Assembly: GCA_023334545.1 (NCBI GenBank)
Contig: JAADVB010000010.1
Span: 89,948 to 153,947, forward strand
DNA: 64,000 nucleotides
From: Salisapilia sapeloensis
Lineage: Eukaryota; Oomycota; Peronosporomycetes; Peronosporales; Salisapiliaceae
Direction: 5' to 3'
The position numbers were made by a program, and so were the translations under genes. The notes under the pieces were generated by a model. The model ran no database searches and was not told the origin of the DNA. It worked only from the letters and a program-made list of their open reading frames with translations. Shown here in pieces: positions 52,890-63,942 of this stretch. The stretch's first letter is position 1. Every line of letters begins with the position of its first letter.

Positions 52890-55739
52890 CTAGATCTGTA
52901 TGGCATCTTCCGCAGGCTCCACGTCAATGTGCGTCCCGCTATAAATCTTCACGATGTTCCGGCGTAAACGATTCGCAAATGCTGCGATAGAAAGTGAACC
53001 CAGTAAAGACGTGAGTGGTGAGACACTCGTCCATAGAACCATCTCTTCCATCCCTTCAATAAGTTTCTGGACGAAGACCTGAAAGTCATTCAGAGCTACA
53101 CGGAAATATCCTACGAGATCAGTTAATTAGATGAGTGGATATTCGAGAAGTTGAATAAATGCATGGATTGTACCGCAATTTCCATTATAACTACAATCTT
53201 GGATTCTAGATTCCCGGATTGCATTCGTCAACACTTCCACTGGACCTTTTAATTGATACTCTGCTTCTTCCATAGCAAAAGTTAGCGTCTTTATCTCCTC
53301 TACATTTGGCATATAAAGTTAGAATACGTCATGCAAGATTACCAGACGTGAATACTCTACCGAGTGGTGGGTGTATTTTTGCCAGGTTCTTCGCCAAAGC
53401 AGCGGTATATTCTTCAAGCTGCAGCTTCTTTTCTGCTAAATGGGCGACGTAGTACCAATGACTGTAGATTAAATGATTTTGGTGTTCGCCAGAGTCGTCC
53501 ACGCCTCGCCAACTTTCGTTAAAAGTAGTATAGAAATAGTCTTCATCATTCAGAGATAGTATAGTACCGTCCTGGTTTGGATCGAGGAGGTAGTCAATTG
53601 TAGAATTTAAAATAAGCTGATGGATCGATTCGTTGTACGGAGAAATCACGCTCTCATTTCCAAATGCTGATTGAATCATCAGAGCTCTCTCGTCTTCAAA
53701 GTACTCTTCCTCCCACTTAAACAGCGACACGATCGCAGTCGATTCGTCAAGTAAAGCTTCCAAGTCTAATAGCTCGGGAAAACTGTAAAGCGATGGAATG
53801 TCAAGACGAATAGCGTCATCAGTAAAAGCTGTAGGATGTGGAGGTACACGCAGAGTGTCTGCGAATATCATCGATGCTGTCGTCTTCGTCATGTCATATA
53901 GACTTCGATCAAAGAGAACGTGCATGAGATCCTCTGTAGCAGTCTCCGATGATATGTAAACGGACGCATTCTCCTCCATAAGTTCGATGGCCAGCTTGAC
54001 ATCACGAGCCATGAATAGTCCTGAATACAGCGCCCCAAATAGCAAGATGTTTGCAGCGAAGGCAAGGAAGGCAAGCACGGAAACAACTCTAGGAAACACT
54101 TTTCGTTCTGTCTTCATCCCATGCACGCAGGCAAAAGTACAAAGGAATGGGATTACTCCGTTGTAAATCAAAAGAGACACAAATCCGTATGAGTAGATCA
54201 TTTGAGCTTCACGCACCAACGTACTATATGAAGCCGTCGTACGATTCAGACTTGTTTCGCCAGCGTCAAATGAGCTTTGGAGACGGGCAACGAGGTGTGT
54301 GAGCGTCGAAGTTACTACCAATTTCCTTGCGCTAAAGTCTTTCAAAAGTTCTTTTCCATTGCGCAAATCCATTTGAGCATGGACTGGCGATCGAAACCAA
54401 TAGTCTTTCGCTGTATGGATCATCTCACGTATCTGTAAGCAGGTCTGGCATTTAAAGCAGCCTGTAGTAGCCCCAGTTGACATGCGAGACAGTATACTCG
54501 CTGTAGTGCCAAGGTTTCCACATTCTTCATCGGAATAATTCGATGTCGGATATAATCTTGAGTACTGTAGCAGTTCGTCCAACACATCAAACAGAGGTTC
54601 TGCTACTCCAGCTTTATCACTTGTCTGATTGTCTAGAAAAGTGTGAGGAAGTAAATTTTGATAGCTCTGTTCCTGAAGCTCTTTAATAGACAACCCGTCC
54701 TCATTTAAACCTTGAAAGAGTATCTCCTCGAGGGGCGATAGTAATCTAGTTTTAAAAGTGTTCTGGTCTTCAGATAGTTGTACTAGTCGGTTGTTGATGG
54801 ACTCGGTGAGCGCTACCAATTTAGGATACTGGTTGATGTAGACTATCAACAGTGTCGGAATCGCTGCTAACAAGCAGACCGTTGCAGATGCTCCCCATAG
54901 TATTTTGGTTAGCCGTGAATATACTCGATAGGCACCTTTACCGCCTCTGCACATTCGTTGCAAGCATTGGAGACAGCATTTTAATAAGCTTACGATAAAT
55001 AGTAATGATAAAACAATGCCTGTTATCGCTACTGATAACGCGCACGGTGACCAAGCATATTGTCGGTAAGTACCTGTCTGAGTGACATCAAGTATTGTCC
55101 CAATTTCACTAGACGTGTCCATTCGGGTTGCATTGATCGCATCCACGACATTTAAATGCAATATTTCTGGTCGTACATCGGGCAACATAGTGTTGAGTTC
55201 GTCCAGCCTTACAATCTCTGGTCTGAGATAGGTATTGTTCTCTTTCGCAACGACATAAACTATGATCAAGTCATTGTCAATACTGATGCTCAATCGTTTG
55301 AATAAAGATACTACGTACTGCTTCGCTCACAGTGGTCACCCGTCCAGCCCCATTTTTTCACGCAATGGCAAGCTCCAGACGCATCATCGATATCTGCTTT
55401 GCACATGCCTCTTTGTTCGCAGCAAAGGTGATCAAAGTCATGATCAATAGGATATGTTCGACCTACTAAGCGTCCACTTCGAACGCGACGGTCACCAGGT
55501 TGTTCATTTAACTCAGGTTCGTACGGAAATGTGAGTAGACATACTGGAGCTGGATTGGTCTTGAGCTTGGTATTCCAAATAAAAGTCTTGGAACCAGTAG
55601 AAAGTTTGCCATTCGTGCCGTCACGCCTTTGGTATGAGGAACATCCTCCACAACAGGCAAAGTTGGGATCGTAGCTTCTGACTGCTAGAATTTGGTAGAA
55701 GGACAGTATGAGCGTGAAGAGCAAACAGTGCTTAGGCAT
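52890..55739 (-). CDS. Prominin-like five-pass membrane protein with EGF-like module (4 exons)
   Basis: Exons on the minus strand are 55739-55319, 55259-53343, 53299-53174 and 53110-52890, giving 894 residues; introns are 59, 43 and 63 bp, all phase 1. A signal peptide (MPKHCLLFTLILSFYQILA) is followed by a Cys-rich region and an EGF-like ending (CCEQRGMCK, CHCVKKWGWTGDHC). The layout then matches prominins: TM1 near 215-232, a short cytosolic loop rich in Cys (KCCLQCLQRMC), TM2 near 260-280, a large glycosylated loop, TM3 and TM4 near 495-555, a second large glycosylated loop, TM5 near 850 and a short tail. Prominins mark curved plasma-membrane protrusions and bind cholesterol. Assignment rests on topology, not on a strong sequence motif; a tweety-like protein is the alternative. 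Confidence 0.68.
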
Positions 55740-55841
55740 CACGTCGATCGTTTCAAATTATAAAAGCTACAGAACCTCTTCATGATGAAACGGTGTGAAT
55801 TCATAAAGTATCTACTTGATCTCAGTTGGTCGACCTACAAC

Positions 55842-56843
55842 TCAATATCGGAAATCATCCTCACCAGGCATCTTTCCCACAGAAAGCTTTCGATACTTAA
55901 TAATCAGCTCTTGTGTCGATTCTTCCGGTGGACCAAACCTTTGCGTCCGAGAAATTCGAGGCGGAAAGAACATGGAGTTATTGTACTCTTTTTCTTTGTC
56001 CTTGAGCTCTTGTGGCAATTCCTTCGCTGCAATGCTTGCCAAGTATTTAGTGGAAGAGCAATTTGATCGGCTCATTTGTGACACATCACTTTCATTGTTG
56101 CTACCTCTTAGTAGTCCGTTACCACTGGATGGTTGAAGCAGCTTTCGCAGCTCCATCACACTCATCCCTGTTCGACACGGTGTAGAGCTTCTTCTTTGAA
56201 CCTTTGCAGTCTCCTGTCCTTTGATGTCTTGCGTCGACGGGTTAAATAGTCTTGAAGCTGACTGTGGTCGGTGACCAAACGATATTGACTGAGTTTTACT
56301 CCTTTGCTTGCGAAGTGGGTGTTTGAAATCCTCCTTTGAGACTGCTGTAGTCTGTCGCAAGCCCGCCGTATCCACACTGATAACTTTCGGTCTGTTAAAC
56401 TGCAATGGCTCGTAGTACGGTGCTGGTGCACTTGACGTGAACTCGGCTCGAAGTCGAGGCGAGTAGCCACAACTGGCCTTCAGATCCGAGCTTTGGTTTA
56501 TAAAGCTCGAGTGATTACGTGGATTCTCGTGGTGCCTTATGGCTGCATCCGGGAGAGTATATGTATAATAGCATGGATTCTAATGCACAGAGATATCTAG
56601 TACATATGCGTCATAGCTACAGTCTCGAAAGTCTAGTACCTTGTTGTAGTTATAGAGCTCATATTCATCTGCCAGGCGACGTTCACTGCAGAAAGGGTTC
56701 TCCTGTGTGTCCACACTCAGCGCTCGAATCCGCTTGTGTGTTTGAGTGGATGCAACAGGATGTCCCTTTCGCTGTCGGTGAAAGGTTCGAAGCTCCATCA
56801 TCATCTGCTTCTCCCGAGACACATCCTCATTATCATCGTTCAT
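55842..56843 (-). CDS. Ser/Arg-rich hypothetical protein (2 exons)
   Basis: Exons on the minus strand are 56843-56640 and 56579-55842, giving 313 residues; the 60 bp intron (GTACTA...GCATTAG) is phase 0. Without it the first frame stops at once. The product is basic, rich in Ser, Arg, Gln and Pro, with no hydrophobic segment and no motif I know. It begins acidic (MNDDNEDVSREK) and ends RKLSVGKMPGEDDFRY. Likely soluble and largely disordered, perhaps cytoskeletal. A TTG-initiated extension upstream is possible but unlikely. Confidence 0.6.
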
Positions 56844-57035
56844 GTTACCCGCCTCTTGTCGAGTTCTGGAAACCAAATCAGACTTAAAATAGCATCATAT
56901 CGCTGTCATCTTATCAGTCGTGCAATATATCTTGTTCCGTCTTGACGACTGCTGTATCCAACCCACTTCAACAAACGTACGGGACTACCTTTCAACGAGT
57001 TACCATAGCATTCATTTGCCTTATAAAGCGTAAAC

Positions 57036-58607
57036 CTACGTCTTCGGTGTAGTCACATCCACAGCAATGTCACTATAACTACCAGACATGCTTCGATGCA
57101 TCATGTTGTGCAGTCTCCGCTCCGGATCATTCGGTGACAAGTCTCCTTGACTGCTTCCAAATTGCGATCCACCACGCTGACTCCAGATCTCGTTGACCCA
57201 TCGGAGAAGTCTCTGTCCCACGCCAGTCTCCTTTTCATCATCGACGGCACTGTTAATGCGTCCTCTCCTCGTCTGACGAGACCGAAGACCGTCCTCTGTT
57301 AATGCAACGTCGCCAAAGAGGACCCATTGCTCGAGTGCAGCTGGTCCTGTGATCCACCCTTCATTCGTTCTCTGGAGCGGCACAGGTACAGCACCTCCTC
57401 TCGTTGCCAACAAGTGGTCAATGTGCTGCTTACTTACCATGTAGATGGATACACTGACGCATCCAAGTGCAAAGAAGACGAGTGCGTACGGAAAGGAGAG
57501 CGAAGAAGTGGAGGACGTTGCCATCAAGATGAATACTTGGCCAGTTCCACCCGTCACAAGTGCCAGGAGGTACAAGACACTGGCGACGAGCTGTGGATTA
57601 GATAGTCGATAGACACCAGCAAACTCACGCTGGAGAATGAGTGCCAGACAAAGTGCCATGATGACTTCCAACGCCATCAGAGGAGAGCAAACGGTTGTCC
57701 ATGCAAGTGGGTACGAGTGGTCAAGTCGGTAAGCTTCAATCTGATACGACACAAGAGTTGAAAAGACAAAGACGAGTAGCCAGCATAGGCCAGGGAGGAA
57801 CGAGTCGGATCGACAGAGAAGATAGCGGACGAGGAAGGCTGCTTGAATGATAATAAGAGGAACGAAACCGACGTAGAGGCTGCCCATGCCCTCTATGCCT
57901 TCACTCAATCGAACACAGAACGCGATCTCACTCCATAAGAGGAGCAACGCAAGCGGCACTGTCACTGCGTAGATGACCAATATTCGCTTCAGGAGCGGCA
58001 AGAGAGGTTCTTGGGATACTAGATTCGCATCCGCAGAGCTTAGGCCGTTTGAAGAAGTCGGGTTCACATTGTTCGAGTATTCGATTTCAGCCCACATGCG
58101 TAGCTGCTTGACGTGTTTGATTGACGTGACATGCGCCAAGGACAGGATTCCATTGCCAATCCAGAACGGAAGGAATACAACCCACCAGGCTAAGTACTGG
58201 ATATGTGCTGAGTCTGAGGTATAATTCTGTGGAAGTAGAAGACCTTCAAAGTTGAGTGAAGTGAGAAAGAGACCAAGAAGGCAGCAAAAGATGTAGACGA
58301 GAACGCCGTAGAGTAACGACGCGAGGGCTTTTTCAGCGTACATGATGGGTCGGAACGGACCCATACCGGAGTACGCATCCGAGTACATTCCACTCTGAGC
58401 CGCCCGAGCGTTTGTCGTCTGTACATGTCGTGGGATGGCCATATACGTCCCATCGGATGAGCTCTGGCCGTCATTCAAGGCACGCAAAAGCGGCGACTCT
58501 TCGCTCATGCTGCTCCGACTGCTCCTACTACTACTCGAAGGACTTGGTGCACCTCTATGCTCGCCATTCCCGTTCATACGTGGTGCCGAAGTGCCATCTC
58601 CTGCCAT
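57036..58607 (-). CDS. TMEM185 / Fragile-X-F-like polytopic membrane protein
   Basis: Encodes 523 residues from an ATG, no introns. The first ~85 residues are Ser/Gly-rich. About ten hydrophobic helices fill residues ~90-410, including YLAWWVVFLPFWIGNGIL, whose W-x3-F-x-P-x-W core is shared with the TMEM185 (transmembrane Fragile-X-F) family. The C-terminal ~110 residues are soluble and Ser/Arg-rich. Biochemical role unknown even in animals. Its ATG is 110 bp from the Spc25 gene, suggesting a shared promoter. Confidence 0.7.
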   Translation of the reverse strand: MAGDGTSAPRMNGNGEHRGAPSPSSSSRSSRSSMSEESPLLRALNDGQSSSDGTYMAIPRHVQTTNARAAQSGMYSDAYSGMGPFRPIMYAEKALASLLYGVLVYIFCCLLGLFLTSLNFEGLLLPQNYTSDSAHIQYLAWWVVFLPFWIGNGILSLAHVTSIKHVKQLRMWAEIEYSNNVNPTSSNGLSSADANLVSQEPLLPLLKRILVIYAVTVPLALLLLWSEIAFCVRLSEGIEGMGSLYVGFVPLIIIQAAFLVRYLLCRSDSFLPGLCWLLVFVFSTLVSYQIEAYRLDHSYPLAWTTVCSPLMALEVIMALCLALILQREFAGVYRLSNPQLVASVLYLLALVTGGTGQVFILMATSSTSSLSFPYALVFFALGCVSVSIYMVSKQHIDHLLATRGGAVPVPLQRTNEGWITGPAALEQWVLFGDVALTEDGLRSRQTRRGRINSAVDDEKETGVGQRLLRWVNEIWSQRGGSQFGSSQGDLSPNDPERRLHNMMHRSMSGSYSDIAVDVTTPKT

Positions 58608-58717
58608 CCTTGATGTGCTGTCCGATCCTTTCGTCCAATTCCTGTCAGTTTATTCGACGTATACTTTAATCAAGTCGTAGCCATTTAAATCGGCGGCGGG
58701 AAATCGGACTTGGCAGG

Positions 58718-59727
58718 ATGGAAGAAGAGGATGGTCGAGGTCGGCGGTCGAGCACCATGACCGTCACGTTTGATGATGTGGAGGACGTGACAATGCATGA
58801 GGAGCCAGAGGTCGGCCCGGATGTAAAGATGATGGAGGACGAGGCCATGCAGACGTACCAGCGGACGGACCAGTGGCTGTATGCCATGAAGCGCAAGTCG
58901 TACACGTACAGTAACGAGCACGTGGAGCAGATTCTAGACGATGAGCATCGTACACAGGAAGCAGCTCGTCAGCGAGACTGGTTCCAAGAACAACATCAAC
59001 AGTTACAGTCAGGTCCTTCACTCTATTCCTCCATGTGAATGGCATTTGATTGACAGACACAAGTAGAAATCAATGGCCTCGAGTCCACAATTCGAGCAAA
59101 GGAGAGGGATTTGGAGATGATGGAGGTATATTGCATGTTATTGTCTAGGTCGCATATAGAAATTGAAGTGCTGACAATGCACTAGGCAGAGAAAGCACAG
59201 CGAGAACCTCGCCTGCACGACTTGAGGGAAGAAGCCGATGAGGAAGAGGCGAAATTGGAAGAGCTTCAGCAAGGTATTTTTCTCGTAGGTTCAGGCGTGA
59301 ACGACTTGCTCACTCGCATCAATCAGCGTCACAGGACTTTCGAAAAAAGCATCAGGAACAGCTATCGACGCTTCGGAAAGGCGTGGAGATGTACCATCGC
59401 ACAGGCCTGTTTTTTGAACGCACCGAAGGTATCTTTATCCCATCAGTCTCTCCCGTTGCTGTATTCAGTCTTTCGCTAGGCCAAAGTCTGCGCGTTGTGT
59501 TTACACAAATTGACGAAAATGAACCCGAGAGAGAGTTTAGTTTCCACCTGAGTGTCCACGATGCTTCCGACAAGTATCACGTGACCCAGTGCAACCCAGA
59601 GGTAGCTGTGGCGGAGAAATTGGCAGAAGATCTGAACGAAACGGGAGACTTTACCTACTTTATCAAGTCCATGCGCACAGTCTTTCAGTCGCAAGTCATG
59701 ATGCCGCCTCCGGAAGTGCCGTTTTGA
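58718..59727 (+). CDS. SPC25: Kinetochore protein Spc25 (5 exons)
   Basis: Subunit of the Ndc80 complex that ties kinetochores to microtubules. Exons 58718-59012, 59064-59125, 59186-59273, 59327-59428 and 59480-59727 give 264 residues; introns are 51, 60, 53, 53 and 51 bp or close, and total phase is exact. Residues ~60-180 are coiled coil (EQILDDEHRTQEAARQRD, EKAQREPRLHDLREEADEE). The globular C-terminus is diagnostic: LRVVFTQIDENEPEREFSF, HVTQCNPEV, LNETGDFTYFIKSMRTVF. The first acceptor is AAG and the last one lies after a decoy CAG that would open a stop; both were chosen by phase. The ~50-residue acidic N-terminus is an extra. Confidence 0.85.
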
Positions 59728-60027
59728 TCCGTTTTAGCTTGAGTTTCAATCGTAAATACAAGTTGTTTCGTATGATGCATGCAGGATAGACTCCAATCGA
59801 AGGAATTGAACTGGTCTGTATCTCTTATCCATGTGAAAGGTCATTACGAACCACTTTTGATTGCGACCGAGGTGGAATCGATGGACATCCATCTCGCTCC
59901 TCATTTCCACACGAATTGGCACACAGCCACAGACTTCGGTGGGGTCGTAGGCGCCGTCTCAGACGTATACTGAAATGAAGAAAAATGATGATGGATACCT
60001 TTTTAAAAAAGACAAAAGTGGTAAAAA

Positions 60028-60661
60028 ATGGACGTCGAGAAGGTGAAGGGTGTACGTTCACTATCGAATTTATCGGCTTTGACCAACCACCGGCTGCAGC
60101 AAGTGAGCATGGGAAACGTACCGTCGAATAAGCGACCTCGACGAGAGATGGACAAGTACTTTAAGCCGACAGGGTAAGTTTCCATTTATTCGACTCGGAG
60201 TGCACTGGGCTCACTTGCTCCTGTAGACTCTACCAGACGTGCCCGTGGGAACAAAAGGCGGTGAAGAAAATGGTCGCCAGTCACAAGATTGCACCGCGCT
60301 TCAAGGGAAAGGAAGACGAAGACCCGGCGTTCAACCAAGAATGCCCCATTTGCTTCATGGTACGAACTCGACTCATTTCTGATACCGTCTCCGGATGACT
60401 TACATGATCTTTTCAACGGCAGTACTACCCAGACGACTTGAATCGAACGACATGTTGCAAGCAACTCATTTGCACCGAGTGCTACCTTCAGATGAAGCCT
60501 CCCAAGAAAGCTATCAGGTACTTTTAGATTGCTACACCCAACGTTTTGCAACGTGCATTATTCTCATCTCGTGTCCTAGCTGCCCATTTTGCATGCATGA
60601 TACATTCAGCGTCACGTACGCCGCTGCGGACGACTTATCTATAGTGCTCGAGGCACGATGA
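60028..60661 (+). CDS. RING-finger protein, SIP5-like (4 exons)
   Basis: Exons 60028-60173, 60227-60359, 60423-60517 and 60580-60661 give 151 residues; introns are 53, 63 and 62 bp. The N-terminus is basic ([16 protein letters not shown]). After [16 protein letters not shown] a RING with eight Cys ligands spans the last three exons: [38 protein letters not shown]. The CPICF-x-YYP and CPFC patterns match the SIP5/DA2 type of RING protein of fungi, plants and protists. An E3 ligase role is inferred. The end of the chain ([13 protein letters not shown]) is short and unstructured. Confidence 0.82.
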
Positions 60662-63178
60662 TTTTCCAGAATGCACTTGATAATTGGATATGGAAGCCTT
60701 TATAGTATGGCCCCGCTTGGCTTTTTGTCTAGAACATCAGTATATCAGGGGAAAAGAATCCATTTATACTTATGCTGGTGGCTTTCGTGTTCCAAAACGT
60801 GCATGTGAACTAGACTAGAAGTAGTTCTACTCGCTGCTACCCAGTATTCTGCATGATAGCATGACAAACTCTCTGCAGCGCCGAAAGATAGAAATATTTC
60901 CTGCCACCGAATCTTTCGTTCGGGAAACATACGTGCATAGCTACTTGCGCATGAATTGAAGCATCGCCACTTCTGGTCAACTCGTGCCTGATCTGTCCAT
61001 TTATCGCATACGAAATGTTGGCGTTAGGAATCATGGATCAAAGTCGATCTTGAGACATTGCCTAGCGTACTCGTATTCAATTTACGAACGAGAGGAATTG
61101 GTGAAATGTTCACTAGCGTACACTAACAGGAATCGACACGAAATGAATATAATCTTGACTTGTATCGATTAATATATGTTTTCTTTGAACTTGACCGACG
61201 GTGAAGAATATCAAGAGCGGAACATGGATACCGGTTGAAGAAACGGATAGCCAAATGAAACCCTACGCACTTCAATCCAGACAAACATTCAAAACTGCAC
61301 TTGTTGATTCGCTATAATAACGCCGTGGGATTGGTAACCCCGAGCCTTTTGCTTATAAGATCTGGCATGTATTAAACTCAAACTATTGGCTTAAACGAGC
61401 GTTCCAGTGCAGTCTATGGTCGATGCAAAGATACTTGGTGCGTGGCTTCGATACACACTCATGCGGTGCTCTTTGAACTACCGCACTATAAAAATTGCAA
61501 GCGAGATTTGACGTAGTTCCAAGAAGTCAAAATTCATTGAAGTGATAAATATAAAAGCTGGGCTGAGAAAATATACACTTTGTCGAGGTTACGGGGAAAG
61601 CTACTAAGACTTCCTTCCAAGAGCACGGTAAGTAAAAATTGTGCTTGTGTACAGTTGGGATTGGCCGAAAAATCTTTTCTTTTGATCGTCTTTCATCAGT
61701 TTACAATTTCAATTTGCGTAGTCAGCTTCAACGTATCTTCAATGTACACTTCAACTTGTGTTGATGCACATCATTATCCAGGTACCGACCCCTGTACATT
61801 AGTCGTATTATTGTCTTCTTCAAAGCACAAGCGAGTGCGGCGCCTATCTCTCATTGCGATGCAAAGTGCGTAGGACATGGTACGCTTTGCGGTCTCCTAA
61901 TAGTCGTGGTAGAGACGGAAGGACATAGCTACGTCAAGCGATCCTTTTTTATGGCATGTGTGATAAAAGTGGCTATGTAAAAGCGTCGAAACGCTGTTCG
62001 ACACGACGATTTGATCCTGTGTGAACAATGCGCGCTCCAAATCATAATAATTATGATTTTCACAGGGAAACGCAGCTTCACGAGCTTTCACTCTGATAGA
62101 GCTCCTGTACTGTTTTCAACTAAATGGTACTACCAACCAGCTCTTACCACTATTCTAGAATTAAAGACGCTTATAAGTGTAATTGTCCGTTTATTAGCTG
62201 ATCGTAGACAACATTCATTTTCATCGATCATCTACCATGACTTTTCTTGCGGCTCTTGTAGTGTAACTGAGTCGACCTGCCATCGAGTACATGTACACCT
62301 AAAAACTTTGCAGTTCCTTGCACTCTCTTTCAAAACCTTCTTTTGCAATATAACTCGCCCTTCCCTTCCCTTGTTCTGGTTTAGAAGACAACAAAGTGAA
62401 GATTGAGATTGTAGACCTTATATGTAGCCTCTCGTCCGGTCATCGTGTTTAATTCATTTGAACATTTGACCAGCACAGCATCCAGCTACGGGCATATAAC
62501 TCGGTGTATTTAATCGTGGAGTCAAAATAGCTTCATTGCATCAGGACACAAGTTTAGCATGCTTGTACCTGCACAGACTACTAGCGCGTCCACGATCATG
62601 GATATTCTATTCAATATGATTTAGTAGACCTTTAATCAGTAACCTGTATCCGATGTCCCGAACAGCAACATCATCGCGTTTGTGACTACTTTAGAAGAGC
62701 ACACTTACAGTTATAGCTCGACGCTAAGAAGGTAGAGGGCTACCACTTCTTCTCTAGTCCGACCGTTATGTTAAAAAAATTATAAACTAAGTTCTACTTT
62801 GTATTGACGTACAAGTTCCACTGGTAATCAATACTGTCAGATCTGGTGAGGCACCTAGATGAAAGCATGCAGTTGCAATTCTCTTAATGCCATCGTGTCC
62901 TCTATCTTTCAATAGGAATATACAAGCTCTCTGCAAGTTACTACATCTAAGCAACTGGAGTTTCTACTACATATAAAGTTTATAGGAGTAGACTAACACT
63001 ACCAAGCTAGCGCAGTTAGCTATAGCTTATCTAATTAAAAACAATCCATGCCCAATGCAGACTTGTTGCCTTAAACGCCAGACAAAACCTCTCTTCTCAC
63101 TTAGGCTGCGCACTAATAAAGTGCGTTTTATAAATATTGTATATTTATATAATTTACCAAAACCTAAATATCCATCCT
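60662..63178. other. 2.5 kb gene-poor stretch
   Basis: The longest gap in the window. Frames here are short, lack ATG-proximal family signals and are rich in Ser, Ile and Cys. It holds a 9 bp-arm palindrome around 62039-62057 (AATCATAAT-A-ATTATGATT). I see no RNA gene, terminal repeats or transposase remains. Confidence 0.45.
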
Positions 63179-63251
63179 GGGCGCTTAGCTCAAATGGTAG
63201 AGCGCCCGCTTCGCATGCGGGAGGTAGGGGGATCGATACCCCCAGTGTCCA
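63179..63251 (+). tRNA. tRNA-Ala (anticodon CGC)
   Basis: 73 nt cloverleaf without CCA. The acceptor stem GGGCGCT pairs with AGTGTCC and contains the G3-U70 pair that marks tRNA-Ala; the discriminator is A. The D arm (GCTCAAATGGTAGAGC), the anticodon arm CCCGC-TTCGCAT-GCGGG and the T arm GGGGG-ATCGATA-CCCCC all form. No intron. Confidence 0.95.
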
Positions 63252-63868
63252 AACTTTTTACGTTTTGCTCCGTTTTGTTTGGTTTGATAGGCGGGAATGT
63301 TTGGAGTACACATCACAGCTATCACTCGTCTGTGATGATCGTCACCACCTTGCACAATTATTAGACTTTTTCAAGTTCGAAAATCTCATTTGAACATTAG
63401 ATTGGGTACACCTCGGGAATTATATTCAATTTTTGCTACGCCTACATGGAGCATCTTCCTCAGCCACAAAGCTACTAGCCGTACGTCAAGCTTGTCTGTC
63501 AGTGATTAACCGTGTACACTGCTCTTGTTTGTGTTTACTTTCAGTTTTTCAACCTATCAAGTCATCTGCGCCCGAAACATCGGACTACCAAAGACCAGCA
63601 ATCAAGATATGAACCTAGAAGGCGATCATGACAGCTTTGCCACCCTCGAGCATGCTCTACATATCATGCGCAAGCCATACCCATATATTTCCGAATAGAA
63701 TTTCATTAACTTTAAAGAGGAGATCTCGTCTTCGCTACACATATAATACCGGAGTTGGATCCAAGTACGTAGCTCTATCTGACCTCAACCCCATCAAAGC
63801 TACTACAAAACGATTTAGCTGCTACTTCTATAATTTTGTATATTAGCTATAACAAAGCCAAATAACAT
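63252..63868. other. 617 bp spacer between tRNA genes
   Basis: AT-rich. T-rich runs just after the tRNA-Ala(CGC) gene (ACTTTTTACG) may end RNA polymerase III transcription. No other feature was found. Confidence 0.4.
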
Positions 63869-63941
63869 GGGGATGTAGCTCAGATGGTAGAGCGTTCGCT
63901 TAGCATGCGAAAGGTACTGGGATCGATACCCAGCTTCTCCA
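63869..63941 (+). tRNA. tRNA-Ala (anticodon AGC)
   Basis: 73 nt. The acceptor stem GGGGATG pairs with CTTCTCC, including G3-U70, except for a U6-U67 mismatch. The D arm GCTCAGATGGTAGAGC, the anticodon arm TTCGC-TTAGCAT-GCGAA and the T arm CTGGG-ATCGATA-CCCAG are complete; the discriminator is A. A34 is the substrate of ADAT2, encoded at 49609-50387. No intron. Confidence 0.93.
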
Positions 63942-63942
63942 G

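Noticed and set aside
59779-59973. 64-codon ORF between Spc25 and the RING gene
   Set aside because: It begins with ATG but has no homology signal; the overlapping region is likely the 3' flank of Spc25.
61580-61873. 97-codon frame in the gene-poor stretch
   Set aside because: TTG start and Ser/Cys-rich composition without motif; no splice partner found.
62039-62057. Short palindrome with 9 bp arms
   Set aside because: AT-rich and isolated; no partner repeat or gene context, so probably chance.
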